In this document: positions 6,049 to 11,178 of the stretch, piece by piece
Numbering within the stretch: position 1 is the stretch's first letter
How the letters are laid out: each line of letters opens with the position of its first letter
Origin: CAMEON01 sp964463245
GTDB taxonomy: Bacteria > Bacillota > Clostridia > Oscillospirales > CAG-272
Length of the DNA stretch: 11,178 bases
Assembly (NCBI GenBank): GCA_964463245.1
Contig: CAYXBU010000057.1
Span: 1-11,178 of the forward strand
Direction: 5' to 3'
The notes under the pieces: generated by a model
Database searches by the model: none
Seen by the model: only the letters and a program-made list of their open reading frames with translations
Told to the model about the DNA's origin: nothing
Program-made: the position numbers and the translations under genes

Positions 6049-8223
6049 ATGAAGCTTCACGAATACACCTTCCGCGCCGCCCGCCCCGTCTGGGAGGTCG
6101 GCACGGCACACCTGATGAATCGCACCGTCAGCTTTTGCGCGGACATCGACAGGACAGCCCTGCCGAGCGGTACGACTGTCCGTCTGGCGGCGGCGGCCTC
6201 CTGCTCCTTCATCCTGACGGTTGGGGGCAGCTTTGTCGCGCACGGCCCCGCCCGCTGTGCCCACGGGCATTTTCGGGTGGACGAGTACGACCTGACCCCC
6301 TACCTGGGGGAGGGGCTGACCCGCGTTTGCCTGCGGGTGGTGGGCTATAACGTCAACGCCTACGGTGCCCTGAACCAGCCCGCCTTCCTCTGCGCCGAGA
6401 TCACGGCGGGGGATCGTGTGCTGGCGGCGACCGCCCCGACCGACGGCGGCTTTACTGCCTACGGGGTGGAGGAGCGCATCCGCCGCGTGCAACGCTACTC
6501 CTTCCAGCGACCCATGGTGGAGAGCTATGATCTTGCCCCCGGCGGGTTCGCGTATGAGCGCGACCCGGGTGCGGGCGGGACGCCGCTCTCCTTGGAGCCT
6601 GCTCGGGCGGGGGTGTTCCTGTATCGGGATATGCCTTACTCCGACAATGAAGTCCTGCGCCCTCTCACCGTCTTGCGCCGGGGGCACATGACCTACTCGG
6701 ACAAGCCGCACTACTACGACTCGCGGGAGATCTCCGCGATAGGCGACCGCTTCTTCGGCTACCGCCCGGAGGAGCTGGACTGTGCCTCCCACATCGAGGT
6801 CGGTCAGATCGATTACGACGCGGGGGAGGCCGTTTCGGAGCCGACCGACTGTATCTCCCTGCCGGCGGACGGCTGGGCTGAGCTGGACTTCGGGCGCAAC
6901 TACACGGGGCTGTACGCGCTGGACATCGAGGCCGAGGGGGACGGTATCCTGTACTTGACCTTTGACGAGGTAGTGCATGGGAGTCTGGATCCGTTCCGCA
7001 TGGGCACCTCCAACATCATCCGTATCGGTCTCCGCGCAGGGAAGTACTCGCTGGTCACCGCCGAGCCGTATGTCATGCGCTACCTGCGGCTCTCGGCGCG
7101 GGGCTGTGCCGTGACCGTGCGAGATCTGCGGCTCTACCACATCGCCTTCCCCACCTCGGCCATCACGGCCGACTTCGTCGGGGAGGACGAGTCCATGCGC
7201 CGCATCTATGAGGCGGCGGTGGAGACCTTCCGCGCCAACACGGTGGACATCTACATGGATTGCCCCTCCCGCGAACGCGCCGGGTGGCTGTGCGACAGCT
7301 TCTTTACCTCCCGCGTGGAGCGGGTGCTGACCGGAGCCTCGGCCGTGGAGCGCGCTTTCCTGCAGAACTTCCTCATGCCGGAGCACTTTGACTTCCTCCC
7401 CGAGGGGATGCTCCCCATGTGCTACCCCTCGGATCATAACGACGGGATATTCATCCCCAACTGGGCGATGTGGTACGGCGTAGAGCTGGGTGAGTACGCC
7501 GCGCGTACCGGGGACATGGAGCTGGTCGCGGATGCCCGCGCACGGATATATGGGCTTTTGGATTACTTCGCGCGGTTCGAGAACGAGTACGGCCTGCTGG
7601 AGAAGCTGGAGAAGTGGGTCTTCGTGGAGTGGTCAAAGTCCAACGAGCTGGTGCAGGATGTGTCCTTCCCCTCCAATATGCTGTACGCCAAACTCTTGGA
7701 GGTGGCGGGGCGGCTGTACACGGACGAGTCTCTGACGGCTCGTGCCGTCGCCCTGCGGCAGACCATTCGGGAGATGGCCATGACCGAGTCGGGCTTCTTC
7801 TGCGACAACGCCCTGCGGCGGGACGGTAAACTGGTGCTCTCGGGCGAGCGCACCGAGTCCTGCCAGTATTACGCCTTCTTCTGTGATGTCGCCACGCCCG
7901 AGAGCCACCCGTGGCTCTGGGAGACCCTTCTGCGGGATTTCGGCTACGACCGCGCTGCGCGGGGGCTGTATCCCGAGATATACCCCGCGAACGCCTTTAT
8001 CGGCAACTACCTGCGGCTGGATCTGCTGGATCGCTACGGCTATCGTGACGCGCTGTATGATAACATCAAGGGCTACTTCGGCTACATGGCCGAGAAGACC
8101 GGCACGCTCTGGGAGAACGTAGGGGACTACGCTTCCTGTAACCACGGCTTTGCCTCCCATGTGATCTACTGGATGGAGCATCTGGGACTGTTGCAGCTTT
8201 CCCACACGGAGGAATCGACATGA
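6049..8223 (+). CDS. GH78-like alpha-L-rhamnosidase (six-hairpin glycosidase)
   Basis: The 724-residue protein has N-terminal beta-sandwich-like regions (to about residue 365, with the family phrase AELDFGRNYTGLYALDI at about 277-293) and a catalytic (alpha/alpha)6 barrel beyond it. Key motifs are DCPSRERAGWLCD (404-416), matching the GH78 active-site block DCPxR(D)ERxGWxGD with acidic residues Asp404, Glu409 and Asp416, and TGTLWENVG...NHGF (684-701), matching the second catalytic block with Glu689 and His699. The family releases alpha-L-rhamnose from plant or bacterial glycans by inversion. No signal peptide, so it probably acts on imported oligosaccharides or glycosides. Start at 6049 is preceded by GGAAAGGA. 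The stop overlaps the next start (ATGA), which suggests translational coupling. Activity on rhamnose specifically is inferred; some relatives act on other sugars. Confidence 0.85.
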   Translation: MKLHEYTFRAARPVWEVGTAHLMNRTVSFCADIDRTALPSGTTVRLAAAASCSFILTVGGSFVAHGPARCAHGHFRVDEYDLTPYLGEGLTRVCLRVVGYNVNAYGALNQPAFLCAEITAGDRVLAATAPTDGGFTAYGVEERIRRVQRYSFQRPMVESYDLAPGGFAYERDPGAGGTPLSLEPARAGVFLYRDMPYSDNEVLRPLTVLRRGHMTYSDKPHYYDSREISAIGDRFFGYRPEELDCASHIEVGQIDYDAGEAVSEPTDCISLPADGWAELDFGRNYTGLYALDIEAEGDGILYLTFDEVVHGSLDPFRMGTSNIIRIGLRAGKYSLVTAEPYVMRYLRLSARGCAVTVRDLRLYHIAFPTSAITADFVGEDESMRRIYEAAVETFRANTVDIYMDCPSRERAGWLCDSFFTSRVERVLTGASAVERAFLQNFLMPEHFDFLPEGMLPMCYPSDHNDGIFIPNWAMWYGVELGEYAARTGDMELVADARARIYGLLDYFARFENEYGLLEKLEKWVFVEWSKSNELVQDVSFPSNMLYAKLLEVAGRLYTDESLTARAVALRQTIREMAMTESGFFCDNALRRDGKLVLSGERTESCQYYAFFCDVATPESHPWLWETLLRDFGYDRAARGLYPEIYPANAFIGNYLRLDLLDRYGYRDALYDNIKGYFGYMAEKTGTLWENVGDYASCNHGFASHVIYWMEHLGLLQLSHTEEST

Positions 8224-8705
8224 CCGAGACACAACGCGATCCGCAGAGCAGAACCGAGAAAAACGCCACGCGCTTCCTCCTTGTGCGGGGCATAGCCTTC
8301 TTTTTCCTGCTTGCCGTCCTTCTGGGCGGGCTGTACTGGCTCTGCCTGCATCACTTTGCCAACGTGGCGGAGTGGAGCGGCACGGCGGATGCCCCGCGTG
8401 AGAGCCTCCTCCTGGGGGAGGAGACCTACCACCTGGCGGCGGCAGTCGGCTCCCCCGGCGTGAGCAGTGCCAACTTCGTCAAGGGCGAGGCACTGGGGGA
8501 GGTCAAGCTCCCCCTGCGGGATGCCGTGACCTACAACTGCCCGGTGTACGAGGTCAAGACCGGCAAGGGTGCGACCCGCCGGGGCTTCCTGATCGTGACC
8601 CGCGAGGACGGGGAGGACTACGTCTACTATCTGGACGGCACCGAGAACCCCTATCGGCCCCTCGAGTCCGACATCGACATTGAGGAAGAGGGAGAAGCGA
8701 CCTGA
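8220..8705 (+). CDS. Single-pass membrane protein of unknown function
   Basis: A 161-residue product with a charged N-terminal cytoplasmic stretch (residues 1-18), one strong hydrophobic segment (about 19-45, RGIAFFFLLAVLLGGLYWL), and a mostly hydrophilic C-terminal domain of about 115 residues expected outside the membrane. That domain has predicted beta-like segments (YNCPVYEVKTG, GFLIVTRED, DYVYYLDG) and an acidic tail. A single Cys107 is present in it. No known domain was recognised. The ATG at 8220 shares ATGA with the stop of the rhamnosidase-like gene, so the two are probably coupled in translation, and a terminator follows six bases after its stop. It is not a transporter by itself; a sensing or anchoring role for the operon is only a guess. 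Confidence 0.8.
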   Translation: MTETQRDPQSRTEKNATRFLLVRGIAFFFLLAVLLGGLYWLCLHHFANVAEWSGTADAPRESLLLGEETYHLAAAVGSPGVSSANFVKGEALGEVKLPLRDAVTYNCPVYEVKTGKGATRRGFLIVTREDGEDYVYYLDGTENPYRPLESDIDIEEEGEAT

Positions 8706-8710
8706 TAACG

Positions 8711-8750
8711 ACCGCCCCCGACCGAGCCTTAGGGCCGGGTCGGGGGCGGT
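8711..8750 (+). terminator. Strong GC-rich terminator of the operon
   Basis: A perfect 13-bp stem (ACCGCCCCCGACC at 8711-8723 with its complement at 8738-8750) and a 14-base loop with an inner GCC/GGC pairing, followed by TTTGAT on the plus strand. The T tract is short but the stem is very stable. It begins six bases after the last stop codon of the operon and also lies beyond the stop of the convergent endonuclease gene (8770), which it may help to end. Confidence 0.85.
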
Positions 8751-8769
8751 TTGATAGGACAATGAAGTT

Positions 8770-9507
8770 TTAGTGAGTGTTGAAGCCCTTGTAGGTTCCG
8801 AACCCGAGCATATAGGCCGCCATGGCGATGGCGGCGTCCTCCGATCCGATCTGTTGTGATGCGGCCATGCTCCGCAATTCGTCCATAACGGTATCGTGAG
8901 GAAGAATGGAGCCTTTGGTGCCACGGACGACACGCTCGACCACGGAGGGGAGGATCATGCACATTTGGTAAAAGGCATCCTCCTGCCCGGTCACCAGCGC
9001 ATAGAATTGATCCAAGCTCACGCGGCGGATCAGCTTGTGCCCGACCCTTCGTTGGTCAACGCTCGTTTCCCACTTGATATTCTGGGAACGCTGCGCGATG
9101 GCCTCCACCAAAAAGCAAGCGCAATCATCGTCGTTCAGCAGTTGATCCTGCATCTTGATGAAGGTCTTTCCGGCTGATGCGGAGTTCATGGTGTTATGTT
9201 TATTCTTCATTTCCACATAGACCGTATGAACGCGACCGCCGTCCGGAATGTCGATGCCGTCGGCGTTCCGATATATGACATCCCAGCCGCCTTCCTCTCC
9301 GTTTGCGGGAACATGACAGTTCGCAATGTATTGGAATATCCTTTGGTGGAAATATCCGATATCATTGTTGTTGGACTTGTCTCTTTGGCGGAATATCTCG
9401 TTGCTCACGATCTCATCCCATGTGGAATGATACACCGTCTTGTCAAAGATCAGCTTGATGGGGTCGATCAGGTTCTTGTTGAAACGCTTTAGGTCGAAGG
9501 ATTCCAA
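8770..9507 (-). CDS. Type II restriction endonuclease, Eco47II-like, from a TTG restart
   Basis: The 245 residues read from TTG at 9507 match the Eco47II-like restriction endonuclease family by recognisable phrases: FNKNLIDPIKLIFDKTVY (9-26), RQRDKSNNNDIGYFHQRIF (40-58) and the catalytic core GGWDVIY (73-79) to VYVEMKNKHN (96-105). Asp76, Glu99 and Lys101 form a PD-(D/E)XK metal site. Family members cut GGNCC-type sites, so that is the best guess for specificity, unproven here. TTG at 9507 is the only usable start codon after an in-frame stop at 9547-9549; a weak GGTGA lies four bases upstream. The true N-terminus appears to lie further upstream (see the next entry), so this protein lacks about 26 residues but keeps the whole catalytic core. 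It is the second gene of the cassette, after the methyltransferase. Whether it is active is uncertain. Confidence 0.85.
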   Translation of the reverse strand: MESFDLKRFNKNLIDPIKLIFDKTVYHSTWDEIVSNEIFRQRDKSNNNDIGYFHQRIFQYIANCHVPANGEEGGWDVIYRNADGIDIPDGGRVHTVYVEMKNKHNTMNSASAGKTFIKMQDQLLNDDDCACFLVEAIAQRSQNIKWETSVDQRRVGHKLIRRVSLDQFYALVTGQEDAFYQMCMILPSVVERVVRGTKGSILPHDTVMDELRSMAASQQIGSEDAAIAMAAYMLGFGTYKGFNTH

Positions 9508-9585
9508 CTTTTCACCGTACTTCTCTATTGTCGCCCTAACGTGATTTCAAAAATCTTCTTCACTTATAAAACTCAATGGCCACAT
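9508..9585 (-). pseudogene. Original 5' end of the endonuclease gene, cut by an in-frame TGA
   Basis: In the same frame as the endonuclease, an ATG at 9585 is preceded by GGAGGAG (9591-9597) at a five-base spacing, the best ribosome binding site in the cassette, and overlaps the end of the methyltransferase gene by 13 bases. It reads MWPLSFISEEDF, then TGA (9547-9549), then NHVRATIEKYGEK and straight into LESFDLKRF of the endonuclease. The residues on both sides of the stop look like genuine N-terminal sequence for this family. Both sides are in one frame, so the lesion is a nonsense codon and not a frameshift. Reassignment of TGA is unlikely because nearly all genes here end in TGA. Confidence 0.75.
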
Positions 9586-10814
9586 GGCAGCTCCTCCAAT
9601 GCCTTTTTGATCTGCACCGCTATGTCATAGGCTAAATTGACAGGCACGGCATTTCCGACCTGCTTGTATTGGGAACCTACACTTCCGCAGAACTGCCATT
9701 CGTCCGGGAAGCTTTGACAGCGGGCATTTTCACGGATGGTAAAAGGACGTGCCTCCAGCGGATGGCATCGATCCGTCTGCTTTTGGCTGGGGGAGGTCAA
9801 GACAGCCAAGGACGGCTCGTCCAGACTCAAGCGCCGCAGAATGCCGGTTCGCCCCCCCTCCATGTACCAACAGCTTTTCATGTATTCCTTTGCGACCTCC
9901 TCCGGGATATCTCGCCAATATCCCCCGGGGGGTACCATCTCGAATATGCGCCGCTTGTATGCGGAATACGGCGTTCCCTCGCTCTTTGGACAATCCGGCA
10001 GGATATCCCGCAGGACAGGCTTGTATGTGTGCGGAGCGGGAAATTCAAAGTGCAACCGCTCGGCAAGATCGCTCCGAATGCCTATGGTGATCAGGCGTTC
10101 CCGCTTTTGCGCCACGCCGTGATCCCATGCATTGAGCACTTGCTTTTGTATCCGGTAACCGGTGCTTTCAAAAATATCGGTTATGGTCTTATAGGTGCGC
10201 CCTTTGTCGTGGGTCAGCAGGCCGCGCACATTTTCAAACAGGAACATCTTCGGCTGCAGCTGCTCCAAAAATTTTGCGTAGTGGTAGAACAGGGTGCCTC
10301 GGGCATCCTCCAGACCCAACCGTTTCCCTGCATAGGAGAAGCTCTGGCAGGGGGCACCGCCCGAGAGCAGGTCTAATTCCCCTTTGGCTATGCCGAAGTA
10401 CGCGGGCAGATCCAAACAGGATATGTTGGCGATATCATCGTTGATAACTCGCCAGTTCGGACGATTGAGATGCAGGGTGTCGGCCGGATCCTTGTCAACC
10501 TCGATCAACCCGAGGGTCTCAAATCCTGCCCGCTCGATCCCCAGAGCAAGCCCGCCTGCACCGGCAAACAGCTCAATGGTGGTCGGTGCCTTCCCTGGCA
10601 CCGCTCCTGCTGTGTCGGGAATGATCTCCACAACATCACCGATACTGCAATCCAAGGTGGTGCATATCTTTTCGATGCTGTCAAGCGAGACCGAACGGTT
10701 TTTGCCCAGGCGCGCCAGTACGTTAAAGCTGATACCGGCTGCATGTTTCAAGTCGGTCTTATTCATGTTCCTGTCGATCAGCAACTTCCATAAACTATTG
10801 TAAGAAACGGACAC
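9573..10814 (-). CDS. DNA (cytosine-5) methyltransferase with N-terminal helix-turn-helix
   Basis: A 413-residue protein. Residues about 5-66 form an XRE-like helix-turn-helix domain (LWKLLIDRNMNKTDLKHAAGI, NVLARLGKNRSVSLDSIEKI, LDCSIGDVVEI). The m5C methyltransferase motifs follow in order: I (ELFAGAGGLALG, 81-92, binds SAM), IV (GGAPCQSFS, 152-160, nucleophile Cys156), VI (ENVRG, 194-198), VIII (QKRER, 236-240), IX (RPFTIRENARCQSFPD, 356-371) and X (YKQVGNAVP, 383-391). The target recognition region lies between VIII and IX (about 245-350). It protects DNA against the downstream endonuclease. The start is GTG at 10814, with GGAGGGG five bases upstream; the longer frames from 10859 or 10892 would begin at or before the predicted transcription start. 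The set is complete, so the enzyme should be active. The helix-turn-helix part probably represses its own promoter. Confidence 0.93.
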   Translation of the reverse strand: MSVSYNSLWKLLIDRNMNKTDLKHAAGISFNVLARLGKNRSVSLDSIEKICTTLDCSIGDVVEIIPDTAGAVPGKAPTTIELFAGAGGLALGIERAGFETLGLIEVDKDPADTLHLNRPNWRVINDDIANISCLDLPAYFGIAKGELDLLSGGAPCQSFSYAGKRLGLEDARGTLFYHYAKFLEQLQPKMFLFENVRGLLTHDKGRTYKTITDIFESTGYRIQKQVLNAWDHGVAQKRERLITIGIRSDLAERLHFEFPAPHTYKPVLRDILPDCPKSEGTPYSAYKRRIFEMVPPGGYWRDIPEEVAKEYMKSCWYMEGGRTGILRRLSLDEPSLAVLTSPSQKQTDRCHPLEARPFTIRENARCQSFPDEWQFCGSVGSQYKQVGNAVPVNLAYDIAVQIKKALEELPCGH

Positions 10815-10847
10815 GTTATCCCCTCCACTTTCTGCTGTTTGAACACA

Positions 10848-10862
10848 CGAATGGGTCATTCG
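10848..10862 (-). promoter_or_regulatory. 15-base palindrome at the methyltransferase transcription start, candidate operator
   Basis: CGAATG-GGT-CATTCG: perfect 6-bp arms around a 3-base centre, one base downstream of the -10 box and covering the expected start of transcription (near 10857). Methyltransferases of the M.SsoII type, which also carry an N-terminal helix-turn-helix, are known to repress their own synthesis by binding a 15-bp inverted repeat at the promoter. By analogy this is a good site for the same kind of control; binding is inference. Confidence 0.55.
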
Positions 10863-10863
10863 T

Positions 10864-10892
10864 ATTATACCATATTTCCCACAAAAAAGCAA
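10864..10892 (-). promoter_or_regulatory. Promoter of the restriction-modification cassette
   Basis: On the minus strand TTGCTT (10887-10892) and a perfect TATAAT (10864-10869) are 17 bases apart. The predicted leader to the GTG at 10814 is about 43 bases. No second promoter was found between the methyltransferase and endonuclease genes, so both are probably made from this transcript. Confidence 0.75.
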
Positions 10893-10898
10893 GAGTTC

Positions 10899-11141
10899 TC
10901 ACGCTATCGTTAGAAAAACTTGCAAAGAAGAACCGCGGAAGGAAGGGTGGATGCCTTTCCTCCGCGGTTCTGCTTCCTCAGGGAACCGCTGACTTATTCG
11001 GCGGCACATCTTCGGCACATCTTTTCCCGCCAGCTTCTTGCCGAAAAACTCGATGTACATCCGGTACATCTTGAGTTTTTCACGATCGCAGACGAAAAAT
11101 CTGTACCGAATATGCACCACCTCATTAAGGCAACACCGCAC
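10899..11141 (-). CDS. Doubtful 80-codon frame at the right edge
   Basis: An 80-residue frame opens at a GTG at 11141 and reads, in its middle, IRYRFFVCDREKLKMYRMY and EFFGKKLAGK, which is protein-like. No family is recognised. The last third runs straight through the hairpin at 10929-10971, which is unusual for a real gene. The frame passes over an 11-base tandem duplication at 11002-11023; with one copy removed it would instead end at a TGA near 10978, just before the hairpin, after about 50 residues. No good ribosome binding site precedes 11141; an internal GTG near 11117 has GAGG close by. It may be a frameshifted small gene, the tail of a decayed gene, or not coding at all. Confidence 0.22.
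   Translation of the reverse strand: MRCCLNEVVHIRYRFFVCDREKLKMYRMYIEFFGKKLAGKDVPKMCRRISQRFPEEAEPRRKGIHPSFRGSSLQVFLTIA
10929..10971 (-). terminator. Long hairpin, probable terminator for minus-strand transcription
   Basis: An 11-bp stem (AGAACCGCGGA at 10929-10939 with its complement at 10961-10971), extended past a single bulged A by four more pairs (10941-10944 with 10957-10960). On the minus strand it is followed by TCTTTG and, a little later, TTTTTC, so it can end transcripts arriving from the right edge and insulate the cassette promoter at 10864-10892. On the plus strand no T tract follows. Confidence 0.6.
11002..11023. repeat. Perfect 11-base tandem duplication
   Basis: CGGCACATCTT occurs twice, back to back. 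As 11 is not a multiple of three, the duplication shifts any frame that crosses it. It looks like a slippage or repair event. Confidence 0.8.
11043..11081. repeat. Long imperfect inverted repeat
   Basis: GAAAAACTCGATGTAC (11043-11058) pairs with 11064-11081 apart from a two-base bulge (TT at 11071-11072): 7 bp plus 9 bp with a five-base loop. There is no T tract placed as for a simple terminator of a known gene. Together with the neighbouring hairpin it gives this edge a strongly structured look, as in small non-coding repeat elements. Confidence 0.6.
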
Positions 11142-11178
11142 AATTCACGGCTTACGCCTTTTTCACTCACTTGCTTGC

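Noticed and set aside
5401..7437. Minus-strand open frame of 678 codons
   Set aside because: It is antisense to the deacetylase and rhamnosidase-like genes, both of which have clear motifs; long antisense frames are expected in such GC-rich genes.
5463..8660. Avoidance of GGNCC as evidence for the specificity of the restriction system
   Set aside because: Several GGNCC sites can be seen (for example GGCCC near 5467, 6243 and 8655), and one window is too short to judge under-representation.
9547..9549. TGA in the endonuclease read as a sense codon through an altered genetic code
   Set aside because: TGA is used as the terminal stop by trmO, the repeat protein, the lipoprotein, all four operon genes and the methyltransferase.
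9528..9563. Short frame from GTG at 9563 (KKIFEITLGRQ) between the two cassette genes
   Set aside because: Only 12 codons, in a different frame from the endonuclease, with no good ribosome binding site; the frame from 9585 explains the region better.
10815..10892. Longer N-terminus for the methyltransferase
   Set aside because: It would include the promoter itself; the GTG at 10814 has a near-perfect ribosome binding site and directly precedes the helix-turn-helix domain.
1..11178. tRNA or rRNA genes, CRISPR arrays, complete insertion sequences
   Set aside because: No cloverleaf, rRNA-like stretch, regularly spaced direct repeats or transposase was recognised; the only regular repeats are the 252-bp coding units.

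Overview
The window looks like the chromosome of a GC-rich member of the Clostridia, most like the Oscillospiraceae/Ruminococcaceae. This is inferred from the proteins (84-residue NGLLPxGxY repeats, an M29 aminopeptidase, GxGxLYRH-type secreted cysteine-peptidase-like domain), from purine-rich ribosome binding sites of Firmicutes type, and from sigma-A-like promoters with 17-base spacers. Eight of the nine clear genes end in TGA, so the standard bacterial code applies.

Left part (1-3980, minus strand). A promoter at the very left edge fires out of the window. Next come trmO (tRNA m6t6A37 methyltransferase), a hairpin terminator, a 753-residue exported protein with a papain/NlpC-like N-terminal domain and a C-terminal array of exact 84-residue repeats behind its own strong promoter, and a small Pro/Thr-rich lipoprotein gene with a structured 5' leader and a clear terminator.

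Middle (3980-8750, plus strand). A near-consensus promoter drives a compact four-gene operon: M29 metallo-aminopeptidase, NodB/CE4-type polysaccharide deacetylase, a GH78-like (six-hairpin) alpha-L-rhamnosidase and a one-pass membrane protein whose start overlaps the preceding stop. A strong GC-rich terminator closes it. None of the three enzymes has a signal peptide, so they should work in the cytoplasm, perhaps on imported rhamnosylated or acylated glycans or glycopeptides; that joint role is inference.

Right part (8751-10892, minus strand). A type II restriction-modification cassette: an m5C methyltransferase with an N-terminal helix-turn-helix domain, followed by an Eco47II-like endonuclease. 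The methyltransferase promoter carries a 15-base palindrome at the presumed transcription start, a good candidate for autoregulation. The most striking observation in the window is that the endonuclease frame continues upstream to an ATG with an ideal ribosome binding site inside the end of the methyltransferase gene, but is cut by one in-frame TGA at codon 13. The nuclease is therefore either dead or made weakly from a TTG restart.

Right edge (10893-11178). A non-obvious stretch holds a long terminator-like hairpin, an 11-base perfect tandem duplication and a second long hairpin, with a doubtful 80-codon frame running through all of them. It may be a decayed gene end or a small repeat element.
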